Assembly (NCBI RefSeq): GCF_000208745.1
Contig: NC_030850.1
Coordinates: 6,534,748 to 6,598,747 of the forward strand
DNA: 64,000 nt
Reading direction: 5' to 3'
Source: Theobroma cacao
Taxonomy: Eukaryota > Streptophyta > Magnoliopsida > Malvales > Malvaceae
Shown here: positions 49,186-62,000 of the stretch, piece by piece
Position numbering within the stretch: the stretch's first letter is position 1
How the letters are laid out: each line of letters opens with the position of its first letter
Translations under genes and position numbers: made by a program
The notes under the pieces: model-generated
The model's input: only the letters and a program-made list of their open reading frames with translations
The model's database searches: none
What the model was told of the DNA's origin: nothing

Positions 49186-49883
49186 GAAACCCAACCAATC
49201 TGTAGCACTTCTCTTTTATATGGTCTTTTTTTCCACAGTGAGAGCACATTAGGTCTTTCTTAAGTTTTTTTTTTCATCAGTGGAGATTAACATAGCTGAT
49301 GACTGCAATGCAGGTTGTGTTTGGAACAACAAGTTTCTTTGAGCTTCTTCACTCAACACCAGACTGTATACTTTGTCTAGTGCTATTATAGGGTTTATCA
49401 ATATTATCTGAGACCTAACAGCTGAAAAGGAATCATTTAATTCATTAAGAAACCTAAAGACCATATCCTTTTGATATTAGTCAAAGTATTTTTGAAACAT
49501 TTTTTACTACACTTGCCATAAACATAGTGAGGTAAAGGTCTGTAGTTTCTTAATTCCTCCCAAATCCCCTTAAGTTCAATGAAGTATGCATCAACTGCTC
49601 TGGTTCCTTAAGTGACATTACCTAAGGTATATTGCAGATTACATACTCTGGTGTCATTAGGCTGTGCAAAGCTCTGTTTCAAAGTGTTCCAAATATCCAT
49701 GGCAGAGTCCATATAAAAATTGGTTGATGCAATCAGAAGAGTGATGGAATCAAGGAACCATGCAACTATGAGGTTGTTGCATCGTATCCATGATGGATAT
49801 AAAGGGTCCATTGCTTTAGGTTTTGAAATAGATCCATTTATAAACCCCATTTTGTTTTTGATGGATAAGGCAAGAATAAACAA
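49186..49883 (-). pseudogene. Copia gag relic with intact zinc knuckle
   Basis: The gag pieces 'NNLIVAWFLDSI' and 'FAQPNDTRVCNLQYTLGN' (49608-49883) and 'MVFRFLNELNDSFSAVRSQI' (49249-49464) are separated by a frame break. Beyond a short lysine-rich stretch the minus strand reads 'CSHCGKKDHIKEKCYRLVGF' (about 49186-49245), a complete CCHC box as used by gag to bind RNA. Confidence 0.82.
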
Positions 49884-50258
49884 TCAGCTACATGCCAAAT
49901 AGTTATTTGTGGTGAACTTAGGGTTGATGGTGATTGAACCAGGGTGATCAGTATGGTGAAAGTAATAAGGAGATTGAGGGTCTCTAATGGCTAAAATCTA
50001 AGTAAGTGTTTGTAATGGGGTATGGGTTGAAGTTTAAGATCCCTGTGATCTCGATTCACTTGTTTCAAACATGATCGAGATCAAAACTAAAAGATCAAAT
50101 AGAAATAATAAAAGATTGAAAAACCAAAGAAAGATTCTAATGAATAGCAACGTTACTAGTGATGATGGAAAAAGCATAAAAGATCACATAATTTTAGCTG
50201 CTATCATTTTCGAGAGGAGTTGATCTTTTCAGGTATCATTTAACTTGCTCTGATATCA

Positions 50259-50633
50259 TGACAAAATATGGTTGAAAGTGCATGGAATATTTTAGAGAAT
50301 GGTATTTTGATTCATTCCATGAAAAGAATTATAAGAAAGTTTGTAAATATATACAGGTTACAAAAGAGGAAAAAGACAAAGAGCTGTAACTAATCTACCT
50401 GTTAACTAACATAACCGCTATTAAAAGAAATTAATTACATCTTTTTGGTATTATTGAAACGGTGTAGTATAGACCCCTGTCTTTACTGTCTTCATCTTTT
50501 AATGATACGGTGCATTTCTTCAACCCTTATTCCTCCTCTGCTATTTACAAGTAGCAACTTCTTAGGTAGCAATTATGCTGCTTTATTCCTCTGCTACATT
50601 TGAATCTTTCACAATCAATATTTCTGGTTAATA
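50259..50633 (-). repeat. 5' LTR of the 5.5 kb Copia element
   Basis: 375 bp, partner of 45139-45507; the following bases CTCAT are the target duplication. Confidence 0.9.
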
Positions 50634-51494
50634 CTCATAGATTTTGCTGCTGCAGATAATATCGTAACGTGCGGGTTCGAGAACCCGACCGTTAGACGTC
50701 GGTGAAAATAAAATGGTTTAGGAGTCGCCACCAATCTTTTTTATCTAGGTGTGATTGGTCACCTATTAACCCGATTCTAATCACGAAGTTCTAAATTAAT
50801 TTTAGGTCCGTCGAAAGAACGAGAATTGATCCACGTCTTTTAGAGATGGGTTCGGGAGTGCGGTTAAACACGAAGAAGGGTTAGCACCTCCATGGCGCCC
50901 GTCCATGAATGGTACCATTTAATCTTAAGTTATCCTATTATAGCCTACTTTTGATTTAATCCTTGCTTATTAACTAATTTTTTTTTAAATTGGCTGATTG
51001 AGTTTTTTTATTTTATTTGGTTTTACGTATGCACATGATGCAAGCGTAAAATGATGTCATGACTTGTTTATTTTAAATAATGAATTTTTTTGTTTTCTAT
51101 TTAGATCCATATCCTTTAATTAACGTTGTTGATTAATATTTTACTTGATTATATAACTTATCAAATAAACAATTAATTAATTTTTTAAACGATTAAATTA
51201 ACTTTATTTAGTAATATTTATTTAAGCTAATTAACTAATTTAAGTTCGGATGCAATATTGTGTAAATTTATTTTTTTAACAACGACTATTTGACTTAATG
51301 GGTATTGGAGTTTAGAGTTTGGATTTATCCCGACGCTTCGGTGAAAATCCGTCTCAAACTCACCCCAAAAATCCACTTAAAAGAAGCAACTCTTTACCTT
51401 TTTTAGGTGGAGTTTATCAAACAATCATCTCATTTTTCTTATAATTTTTATATTTGTATCATGTTGTTGTTTTTTTGTTTTATATATATATATA

Positions 51495-51967
51495 NNNNNN
51501 NNNNNNNNNNNNNNNNNNNNNNNNNNNNNNNNNNNNNNNNNNNNNNNNNNNNNNNNNNNNNNNNNNNNNNNNNNNNNNNNNNNNNNNNNNNNNNNNNNNN
51601 NNNNNNNNNNNNNNNNNNNNNNNNNNNNNNNNNNNNNNNNNNNNNNNNNNNNNNNNNNNNNNNNNNNNNNNNNNNNNNNNNNNNNNNNNNNNNNNNNNNN
51701 NNNNNNNNNNNNNNNNNNNNNNNNNNNNNNNNNNNNNNNNNNNNNNNNNNNNNNNNNNNNNNNNNNNNNNNNNNNNNNNNNNNNNNNNNNNNNNNNNNNN
51801 NNNNNNNNNNNNNNNNNNNNNNNNNNNNNNNNNNNNNNNNNNNNNNNNNNNNNNNNNNNNNNNNNNNNNNNNNNNNNNNNNNNNNNNNNNNNNNNNNNNN
51901 NNNNNNNNNNNNNNNNNNNNNNNNNNNNNNNNNNNNNNNNNNNNNNNNNNNNNNNNNNNNNNNNNNN
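51495..51967. other. Assembly gap, 473 N
   Basis: 473 unknown bases following a TA tract; the size is probably an estimate. Any reading that crosses it is meaningless. Confidence 0.98.
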
Positions 51968-52520
51968 CTCCATTCTTTATTTAAAAATAAAAGAGTTTTC
52001 TAGACAAATTCATATACATACGCATATATATATAAATTATATGTATATATATATGTATAACTTTTCCTAATATGGTTTAAATTATAACAATAAAAATGAA
52101 AATGCATTTTATTTAACAAAAATAGGCAAGACACAAAATCAATTAAAACCAGAGAGGAAGGTTACTTTTCTAGGCTCAGATTAGCCCAATTCAATAACCC
52201 ACAGAACGCCCAAAACTGCTGTGCCGAATCTGCTTCCTGAGGTCCACAAAACTGAGCCCAAAACGTACCGTTTTGGGTATTTGTTTGGCAGCTTTTAATC
52301 TACCAAAACAACGTCGTTTTGATCTTAAACCTAAGTAATTAGACCTTCATTTTCCCTTCTCTTCTCATTTTCTACCTTCTTTTTCTCTCTCTAGCCGCAC
52401 CTTCTCTAACTTCTCTCTAAATTTTTCCCTCTCTTTCTCCTTATTCTCTCCCTTACGCCGACGGCTTGCCTTTAACCGGCGACTTGCCTTTAACCGGAAG
52501 CCCAGGTGTTCCTCCCTTCT

Positions 52521-52678
52521 CTACCAGCGTTGATCTGACCTTACCCACTAGCTTCAACAGCCTCCGTCGGTCGACTTCCCAAGACCAAATACCCCCTCTC
52601 TACCGGCGTCGATCTGACCTTACCCACTAGCTTCAACAGCCTCCGTCGGTCGGCTTCCCAAGACCAAATAGCCCCTTA
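52521..52678. repeat. 79-bp tandem duplication in the LTR-like sequence
   Basis: Units at 52521-52599 and 52600-52678 share 'gatctgaccttacccactag' and 'cttcaacagcctccgtcggt' and differ at only a few positions. Confidence 0.85.
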
Positions 52679-52990
52679 TTTACCGGCCCCAAATTACCAG
52701 CTCCTCCTCAAAAAGAAACAAACTAAAGAACCCTAGTTATCCACAGCTTCTCCCATTTTCATTTCTTTTTCCTGTAATTTTATTTTTTTATTTTTTCTTT
52801 TTTGATTGTGGATTTCTGTTGCTGGTAGTTTAGGATTTTTTGATGGCTTATTTGTGGTATTGGTTGCTCGAATCTATTTTTTTTTTTTGACAGATTGGTC
52901 TTCTTTTTTTTTGTTCATGAATCTAGGTTTCAAAATCTTTTTTTTTTTCGGGTCCTCTGGATCGGTTTGAAACCCCCCTTTTAAGAACTG

Positions 52991-53190
52991 GATTGTCCAA
53001 AAATTTGGACAATCTAGAGGTGAAATCATGCTCTTCTGAGCATAAGGCTCTGGCAAACAAGGAGGGTTGGTAGCCGGAGGTGACCACTCCTCCCCAAATC
53101 CGGCTACCTTTCAGGGGCATTAATGCCCTGTAATGATGAACTAGAGGAGGGGCTGAGCACACGCTCAGTCCCTTCCTGTTCATTCATCAT
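52991..53190. repeat. Cluster of five hairpin-forming inverted repeats
   Basis: Within 200 bp: 52991-53014, arms of 11 with a 2-base loop (GATTGTCCAAA); 53028-53043, arms of 6 (ATGCTC); 53069-53078 with 53099-53108, arms of 10 (GGTAGCCGGA) around a 20-base loop; 53112-53130 around GGGCATTAATGCCC; and about 53132-53190, a long imperfect hairpin centred on CTGAGC-ACAC-GCTCAG. Confidence 0.85.
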
Positions 53191-53291
53191 TTTTTTTATT
53201 TTTTTTATTTTTATTTGTTTCTTATTAATTTTTTATTTTTAAGTTCTTTTTATTTTTTATTTTATTTTTTTTTTGTAAGTAGGTGTCTACA

Positions 53292-53892
53292 TATAACAGG
53301 ACCTCTCAAGCTCAATTGATTAAACATGAACTAAATAGAGTGGAGACCGAAGAGAATGGCCTGAGTACAATTGCAACTTGATCTTACAAAAATCAAAAGA
53401 AGTAGCCGATGTTTACAAGCAACCTTCTCCCTTATAAAATGGAAATCAATCTCAACATGTTTGTTTAAGCACCTGTTAGCTTTTTCTTCGGTTTTTTAGT
53501 AATGCACTGGTGCTTATAGCTGCTAGAAATTCATAATTTTATCATAGTAGCATACGGTAGCAAAACAGAGTTCTGGTGCAGTACAGAAACTATGCTCATA
53601 TATTCAATCTAAAAATCCCATATGTCCATATGAACAAGTAGAGAATATCAAAGACAAACTCAGATTATAAGAAAAAAAAATATTTCAGAACAATAGAAAC
53701 AAGTCCACTCAAAAGCCGCCTAAACCAAGTGAATTGCTTGATTTCCACAACAATCTCTCCAGCAGCCTAACCTCATATCAGTCCTTTTCATTCTTCCTTT
53801 ATCACACTTAATTCGATATTATTGTTGAAACTTCACTTTGCTAATTGTGTCTTCTCTTCCTTACCGTCAGCTGATGTTTCCTTGTTTTGTGT
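53292..53892. other. 3' flank of the minus-strand gene, no other gene seen
   Basis: AT-rich stretch between the LTR-like sequence and the stop codon at 53893; it presumably includes the 3' untranslated region of the acidic-protein gene. Confidence 0.4.
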
Positions 53893-56485
53893 CTAGGACA
53901 CATGCGCTGCTGCTGCTGGCTCAGTTGCTGGCGCGGCTTCAATTGATTGTTCTGTTTCAATCTTTCCAGGAGCTACAACAGATTCTGGACTGGAGGTTTC
54001 TTCAACTGGGTTCACAGGTTTCGCGGTCTCCAAATCCATAGCCACAGAGGCCTCTTTAAGTTTCTCAGTCTCTGATGATGCTTGTTTCACTGGCTCCACC
54101 GATTCTAGTTCCACAGGCTCCACCGATTCTGTTTGCACAGGCTCCACTGATTCTTGTTTCACTGGCTCCACTGGTTCTTGTTTCACGGGCTCCACTGATT
54201 CTTGTTGCACTAGTTCCGGTGATACTTGTTCCGCTACCTCTGATGGTGAGTCATCACTCTCAGCTGAACCCTTCTTTTCATTCTGCAAATAATACAAGTT
54301 AAACTATATTAAAAAAACAAAAGAAACTGCAGTTGCTAAAGCCTATCAAATAAAATTCGTTTAATGATGCCAAATGATGCAGCATTTTCATCTAGTAATC
54401 CATGAATGAACCATTGGAGAAGTTGCAGTAAATTTCCTTAATCACACAAATAAAGTGCTGAAGAGTAAAATAATCCTCCTTATTATTGCTTTGAAATATT
54501 GTTCAACCAATCCTAAAAGTTGACTAAGTTCCCATTGGTCATTCTCTTTGACAGAACATTAATCCTCCCAATACGATGAAACCATTTTCATCAGCCCTAA
54601 TAGCAGAACCACTTGAATTCTTCTTTGCATATATTTGTTGGAAAAATTTGAACCGCTAGTTTGCCGAAAATAAAATCACCTAATTTCTTATATTTGTCAT
54701 GCTTTGGAGTTAGGATCCACAGTGCAACATTACTGAGAAGAAAACAAACACAGGGAATCAAGGATGCACAGTGATGAAGCTTTACAGATAAGAATGTCTA
54801 GAAAGAGTTTCAGATACATTCCACAATGACAGAAAACTAAAGCACCTATAACTTCATCAATACGTTTAGATTAAGTAGATTATCCAAATGAACAGAACAA
54901 ACCAGTACAGGAGGTCCTTAATGGATCGGTGTATCCCCTAAACCATCAATTTAAGGCATTTACATGGTTGCCCACCACCAAATATGCTGCTCAATACTAG
55001 TTTCCAATTCCCTCATGGTATAATTTTATGAAAACATTCATTTATTACAGATCTTGGATCAAAAACAATATATTTAACACAAGCAGTTTAAAACATTTTT
55101 CAGTTTTCATAGTGTCAAGAATTTAAATGTACCCTTGTAATTTGAAATCAATGCAAAGAACCGATGCCTGAAATTCACTGATGCATCATGATGGAACTAC
55201 AGAAAACCTTTTGTGCAAAACTCATCTTTCTCTTGCAGTCATAATTCATATTTCTGTATAGGAAAATTAATCAAACCCCTCTTGCACGCGCAGATGGGGA
55301 CATGAAGATGCGGAAAGATACAAAGGGCAAAGGATGCCACTATTCTACCCCCTATAGAAAACATTGAAACAACCACATAATGATGCAAAAAACAAAGAGG
55401 AAACAAACATTTGGTAGGTCCATAAGTCAAAACAGGTTTATTTCTGATAAAACCGAGACTTGATGGATTGGATTGAATGGTAAGGATATTATTATACTGA
55501 TTCTCCAGTTCAAAGTACCTGGCGTCCATCAACTTTGGTGCTATAAGAGGTGGCCAAAAGTTTACATTGTAAAATTCACCACGACGTGTTAGGAATAGTA
55601 AATGATTGATACAGACAGGATATCAGGCAAGCAAAAAGACAAGGGGCCAATTAAAATATAACTAGACTATTGAATCTTGATATTCAATACACCAAATCAA
55701 CAGGAGCTATGCGAGGAATTGTTTTTATCTTCTTTTTGAATCTTACCTTTACTCACCAACCGAAGGGTACAAAACCAGTTATAATTCAATGAAAGAGCCA
55801 GGATAAAGATGCCGTTAAACAACCAACATATTGAAAGGACAGATATGACCGTATTCGGATGAATGATCCCATCATCCAGCTTTAACGAAATCACATCAAT
55901 CAATAATCAAAATGCATAGAAACATCAAGGCAATTAACATATGCTTCACAATTAATAACGACCCTGGAATCAAAAGATCAAGAATTCCATGTTCAAAATT
56001 TTGTACAATACTAGCCATTGGATTTTGTATAAAATGCAGTTTCTTTGATATCAAAAATGGCATTTTAGTCATGAACAGTTACCTTTATTGCACCCAAAGC
56101 CAATACAACCTTTGCTAACAAAAGTAATCATCTTTAAATGCCAATAAAGATTAAACCCTTTCTTCAAATTTTAGCATAAAAATTCTTTAATAGAAACAGA
56201 TACCTCTTTGAACAAGTTGCTAAGAGATCGTCGCTTGTTTGCTTGATCATCGACCTTGTCATCATCAGCAACATTCTCAGCCTCACCAACGCCCTTGGCG
56301 TTAACAGCCTCGTTAGCATGATCATCTTCCACCTTCTTTTCACCTTGAGCAACAACATCAGCAGCCTCCTTTGCTTCAGGAACCGCAGGAATAGGCTCTT
56401 TCGTCGGCTCAGGAGGAGGTACCGGAGCCGGGACCTCCCCTTCGTCACCCTTCAAAACCTTAGGCTTAGTAGCGCAACCTCCCAT
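53893..56485 (-). CDS. Acidic repeat protein with N-terminal lipidation motif, function unknown, 223 aa
   Basis: Two exons on the minus strand: 56485-56204 (94 codons) and 54282-53893 (129 codons plus stop), joined in phase 0 across a 1.9 kb intron (donor GAG|GTATCT, acceptor TTGCAG|AAT). I chose the second ATG of the open stretch because it gives MGGCATKPK: glycine 2 for N-myristoylation, cysteine 4 for palmitoylation and nearby lysines, a typical plasma-membrane anchor. The body is rich in Glu, Pro, Val, Ala and Lys. Exon 1 ends with a basic 'NKRRSLSNLFKE'. Exon 2 holds about five copies of an octapeptide close to ESVEPVKQ, encoded by 24-bp tandem repeats. No enzymatic domain. It looks like a disordered membrane-attached protein; I do not recognise a named family. 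A small exon hidden in the long intron cannot be ruled out. Confidence 0.8.
54091..54234 (-). repeat. 24-bp coding tandem repeat, about six units
   Basis: Units at 54091, 54115, 54139, 54163, 54187 and a weaker one at 54211, each close to 'ggctccactgattcttgttt' plus four bases on the plus strand. The period is a multiple of three, so copy-number change would keep the frame. Confidence 0.93.
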
Positions 56486-59003
56486 GTTTTCCTGATCAGC
56501 TTTCAAAAACCAAAGAGCCTATTCTAAAAACGTTCTTCTTTAATGCTGTTTCTTTCTCTTTTTTTCACCTGTTTTGGGTGAGTGAGAGGAAGATTGAAGA
56601 AGAGAGACAGAGAAGATTTAGGAGATTTATAGGGAAAAGAAAGGAAGTTTTTAAGGTTTGTTGGCTTCCGACAAAAGTTCTGCGGTAAAGAAAGAATGCA
56701 AAGGGACAGAAAATAGACAAACCGACAACGGAAACAGATTGAAAGATTTTATTAACGTTCCAACAAATCGTTTCTATATCTATTAAGTATTACATAGAGA
56801 ATAATAATAACAGGTGTCTCAAGCTGTAAAGCTTTTGATGACTCCAATTTGTTGTGGCGTTGATTAAGATAAAATGATTTTGGTTTTCTTGACTAAAAGC
56901 TTATCAAATTTTGGAATAGGAACCGGAACAGATGGTGGGGTTCTTTTATTTTTTCTTTTTTATTATTTTTTTGTGGACCATGGAAGACTTTGAGGAGCTG
57001 GCTCTTTGTTCAGTCATGGATGGGGGTGTAATGCGTAGGGAGAATGGACCATGGCATGCAATGGAAATGGGTTGTAAAAGAGCCAGGTGGGGTTCTGTAT
57101 TCTCTGTCAAGTTTTTTACATGTTTATATTCCATGTGTGTTTGGACTCCTCTGTCCTGGAAAAATATGGAACACATTGGAATAGTTATTCTACCATGACA
57201 AGCGACAACATGATTCAATTAACGGTCAGTTACATGTTACTTGATGTAAACCATAAAAATAACAGAGAATTAAAAAGATTTATACAATGACTGATCAATT
57301 ATATACATTTAGCTTAACCATTAAAAGAATATGAAAAGGCATGATAGGATACCGATGCAGTTTGATCACTTTTCGTGGTACCGGCTAGGACTGCAGTTTT
57401 GAGCCATCTAGAAACAATCCAAGTGGCAGAATTATGCTTAAAAAACAGATACAATTCCCAAGCTAAAATTTAAAACTAAAGACAGTTCCAGCATTAGGGG
57501 AAGCCACGTTTCAGGATTGCCAAATCCATGATTCGGGATATGAATGAAATGATAACAATGAGGAAATGAAAGAAAACAGAGAGCCAGAATCTAAACAGAG
57601 TTGTCTTTGTTTCCAGGGCGGCGGAATATGCTTCAATGATAATTCCTTTATTCAAGGATATTCATAAAGGCAATTAAGTAAGGATATTCAAGGGTGGTGT
57701 GCCTATAATTACATCGTGTTGGTCATAACTCCACTCTCTCCGCCATGTCTATATCTGCTATCCATTAATTCAATCTACTCCCTAATGTCAAATTCATGGA
57801 GAGATTGTAAGGAAAGGGGTTGGCCCATGTTGCCATGTTGGAGCTACTTTGAATTCTATTTTATAAGATGTCTCTTCAAAATCAAAATTCTGAAGTCACT
57901 TAAATATTTATTATTCCTATAACTTTTTTTTTTCTCAAAAGAAATAGAATGTGATTAGGTTGATGATGAGAAATCTTGGTTGATTAGCTGTCTCAATCAT
58001 TAGGCAGCTATGAAACTAAAAGTACTTATTAAGACAGTCATTGTACTTAATTTGCCCAACCTAAATGATAATAATTGAATATCTAAAAGTGTACAACATA
58101 TAGCAATATATGATTATATTGTATTTATAGCTTGAAATGAGATTCAAAATATATGTGAGACTATGTTAATCACATTTGTGCCACACTAAAATTTAGCTTG
58201 TCATTTAGTTTCAATTGATCGTATGTTAATTAAGATTATTATTTTATATATTCATGAAGGTTAAATTAAATGAATATGGGGTGTATATATATATATATAT
58301 ATTCATATAAGTTTTATCTGATCAGTAAGTATCACCGTGATGGTAAATATACCCTCTCCTACGTTTTTTTTTCTCCCCAGTAATTCCCTATTTTACAAAA
58401 AGAATAAATGGTTTTTTTTAAATGACAAAATGTAAAAACTATTGATCATCCAAAGCAATGATAACTTCATATGCTCATGCTGGTCTGCTTGCCCCACGTA
58501 CGGCATTATTATTTCAGTACCTCAACAACATTATGCCTCTCTTCCCATTTTTCTTTTTTCATCATCAAATCTGTAACATAACATATAAGAATTTGTCTTG
58601 TATTTGGTGTGTGTATTATCAATTATCATAGTCAAATCAAAACCCAATTTCTACTTGCTGGGCCTTTCACTTGGCGCTTCACTTATTCCTCTTCTAGGCT
58701 TCTCCGCCAGTGGCCCAGAAACAAGTAAGGTTTCCAACCCAAAATCCTTTACGTCGAAGTTTGAACACATGTTTCAGCTTCCGACTTCCGTCCAACAAGG
58801 GAAGGAGAAGAGACCATCTCGGTCTTTGTTCTCTTCCACCACCGCGAAAAGAGTTCACCTTATTCTCACTTTAAAATTTAAACCAATTCTTTTCACCACC
58901 AAAAAAAGGAAAAAAACCCAAAGCTTCTTCTGTCTAACAACAGCCTAATTGATTGGTTCTTCGAGTTTTGGAGACAGTTGGTTTTGTGTTGATTTCCTTG
59001 ATT
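56486..59003. other. Intergenic region between divergent genes
   Basis: Holds the promoters of the minus-strand acidic-protein gene and the plus-strand J-protein gene. Readings at 56932-57290 and 58598-58948 lack domains. A TA tract lies at about 58287-58302. The pyrimidine- and A-rich stretch at 58780-59003 is likely the leader of the J-protein gene. Confidence 0.45.
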
Positions 59004-62000
59004 ATGCAAATATCCAGATGGCGAAACGTGTTGGTACTCAAGAATTCATTGGTTCCAGCTTTCTTACCTTCAGAACCAACGGCTACTGTTGCAACAACCC
59101 ATGTTGCTTCATTCCATTCAACGCCTGTTACCTGTGAAAAATGGAAGAACAAATGGAATTATGTGAGTTTGTTTCTATTTTTCCTTTTTTTTTATGCTTA
59201 TATATGTTGAATGCTATGGGTGAGTTTTGGGGTTAGTTTGGATTTTTTTTTTTTTCAGTTGGGGGAACTGAATAGCTTTGGATAGCGTATTTGAAATTGC
59301 AAGTTCATGAATTTGTGAAAGAAGGATTGGTGTCATTTCTTCAATGAAAAAAAAAGAGAGTAAATCTTGTATGTTGAATGCTATGGGTGAGTTTGGGGAT
59401 AGTTTGGATTTTTCTTTTTTTTAGTTGGGGAAGCTGAAAAGCTTTGGATAGTGTATTTGAAATTGCAAGCTCATGAATTTGTATAAGAAGGATTGATGTC
59501 ATTTCTTCAATGAAAAAAAAAAGAGTAAATCTTGTTTTCTGAATGCTGTGTGATGCTAACATCAAAATTAAATAGATAATTGAGGTTCAATGTTTCATGC
59601 TTGATTTTATGTTATAAATCTCTGCTTGGTGGCACCTGAACATTTGTCTGAGTGGTTGATGCATGAATCTCTGTTCAAAGAGCAAATAAAAAAAAAAAAA
59701 AATTCTGCTTGGTTGTGTTTGATGGGTGCTACTGTTAAGATTATTATTTAGTGAAGAATACTACTTCAAATTGTCTTGTGAAAGATTCAGTTGACTAATC
59801 TTGTCAGCTGATGGAGCACATCACTTAACTGGTAGATGATTGTATATTCATAATGTTTAGTTTTTGCAATTTTCAACCTCATTCTCGATACTGCCTGTTC
59901 CTAGTCCTGAGAAAAGTAAGTTGTCTTTTATATGAATAGGTTTTCTACTGCTTTTCCTTTCTGGACCACCAGCAACTGCATAGTTGAGCCTTAGATTTTA
60001 GTAATGCATGAAAGTTTTGGTTTAGGAGTTAGGATAAAGTTGTACGTCTTGCCTTTGATGAGAAAGTTTGACAATTAACATTGTTTTTGCAGGATGAAAA
60101 ACGAGCTCAACAACCCTCTAAGGTATGCAGTTTGAGGGCATCTATTTGTGAAATTGTTTGTACTGCTCTCTTAATTATCTTGTTCCTAGTATGTCAAATA
60201 GGCATATTTCAAGATTGGTAATTTTCTAATAACTGTTAGCAGACCACATTATCTGACATTGCAAATATTGAATGCAGACTTATGTAAGATATGCAGTACG
60301 TCAAAAGCGTGCTGATGCAAAGAGAGCTCTAAAAGACCTTCTCTTTAATACCGGTTCCTCAAATATTTCATTTCAGGTAAACTTTTCAGGACTCCTGTTT
60401 GATTTAGAACCCTTATCGTATTGAAGGTGTGGAGTCTCATCTTCCTGGTGCACTGTTTATTTTATACTCATGGCATGATTAAATTGTGATAAAATTCACT
60501 TTTGGTTGTTTATATGGTTTTATTCCAACTTCTATTTGCTTATTCTGATTTATTTAGGAGTTATCAATTATTTTGCAAACAATGGACCAATTATCTGCCC
60601 AGTGCTTTGGAGTTTTAATTGCAAGAGTCTGTCTATATGGTTTTATCAAAGTTTAATTTTGGTTATGCTGATTGTTTTAGAACTCTTTAAGTGTTCTATA
60701 AGCCAAATTGTAAATGTTTTGACATGTCAGTTATCAGATAGTGCCATCTCATGGTAAAAGGTTGATCCAAAGGACTACTTTATAGAGTGAGAGTCGGAGC
60801 ACAGGGGTGTCTGCTTTTGAAATAATTAGATAGCAAGAACACCATAAGAAATAGCATTTATTAGTATTTATTATTTATATTCATTCATGTTTTCTAATCA
60901 AAGTTTTTTATCTTTGTTTTTGCTAATTTTTAATATTTAGGTATGTTAAACCATTAGAGTGAATAAAAACATATTTAATGAAAGGTTGTAGAGAATTACA
61001 ATAGTACTTAAATTGTTGAAGAGACAAAAGCTCCTGTATATTGTTTCACAATATTGACTGATAATTTCCATTTTAGTTAATGATGCAAAGACCATTGAGA
61101 GGCAGGGTTCAAAATTTATGTACTCTATTTTCTCCGAGCTATAGATTCCATTCAGTCATGGTATTGTTTGCCAAGTGCTCTACCAGACCAAATGGGTTCT
61201 AGCTCTTTAATTTGCCAAAAAAATTCAGGGATAAAGACCAGTTTCCTAGTCAAGCTGCAGCATTAATGGATTTATAGGATTTCACACTCCCTGGGCAAAT
61301 TATTTATTTAGTATAGGACCATTCTGAATTACCCCTCTCAAATGGAGCCAATACCGGATATTGATCTTGTAATTAAAAAGATCAATGCATGCAGCATGTT
61401 TACATTATAAAAAATCATAAGGACAAAGCAAGTTGGATTATTTCTTGTTCACTAATCATAGGTGTATGCCTTGGAATTAATTCTAATTTTTTCATTGTTT
61501 GCATTGTTGCTATTTACATGTAACATGAAATTGCAATTTTATCATTTCATACATAAAGTGTGCATCTAGGATCTGAGTATAGAAGCTTTGGATTTTAGTA
61601 AGGCCATTGAAAGAGTAAGGTTGCAATCTTTTTGTGATGGGTGATGTGATGACAAGTTGGATATCGTTTTCTTAAAAGCTAGTGGACTCTAGTGTATGTA
61701 AAGCCTGAATTTATTTATTTCCAAAGTAAACCATTGGTCTCAAGTGTATGGGACAATACCCTTATCCTGTTTATCCATTACATTGTATCAGAGATTTAGT
61801 TTACACAAAATTTGTTCCTGAAATTACAATAAACTTATGCATGCCTTTGGCTTCTAACTAGGATGACGATCCAATATGGAAATTTGATGGAACAGAAGGC
61901 CAGGATTCAGATGGCTCCAATAAGAAGTGGGGATCAAGGTTTCCTGGACGACGTGCTGGGAAATCTAATCACAAAAAAATAAAACGTGAGCTTCAACTTT

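Larger units (their letters stand above)
45139..50633 (-). mobile_element. Full-length degenerate Copia LTR retrotransposon
   Basis: A 5.5 kb element on the minus strand. LTRs lie at 45139-45507 and 50259-50633, flanked by the identical 5-bp duplication CTCAT (45134-45138, 50634-50638). The polypurine tract is the reverse of 'ctccccctcaaaagg' (45508-45522) next to the 3' LTR. The primer site beside the 5' LTR reads TGATATCAGAGC on the minus strand (50247-50258), one base away from the usual TGGTATCAGAGC. Gag, zinc knuckle, integrase, reverse transcriptase and RNase H follow in Copia order, all with stops or frameshifts. The LTRs differ at roughly a tenth of positions by eye, so this is an older insertion than the one at 12215. 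Confidence 0.93.
50663..53291 (-). mobile_element. Long LTR-like sequence, possibly a solo LTR
   Basis: On the minus strand it opens TGTAGACACCTACTTAC, a start seen in many plant LTRs, and closes with the conserved 'cccgcacgttacg'; in plus orientation its left part has 'ttaggagtcgccaccaatc' and 'aagaagggttagcacctcc', phrases I know from long plant LTR repeats. The expected terminal TG on the plus strand reads CG, and the flanking bases do not give a matching target duplication. About 2.6 kb including a 473-N gap. No ORF. Confidence 0.5.

Noticed and set aside
51407..52003. Long readings across the 473-N gap
   Set aside because: They consist almost wholly of unknown bases.
50663..53291. Confident solo LTR with target duplication
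   Set aside because: Flanking pentamers (AATAT and TATAA) do not match and one terminus is mutated, so I give it only as LTR-like.
58598..58948. 116-codon reading upstream of the J-protein gene
   Set aside because: It starts at TTG, has no domain and lies in the probable promoter and leader of the next gene.
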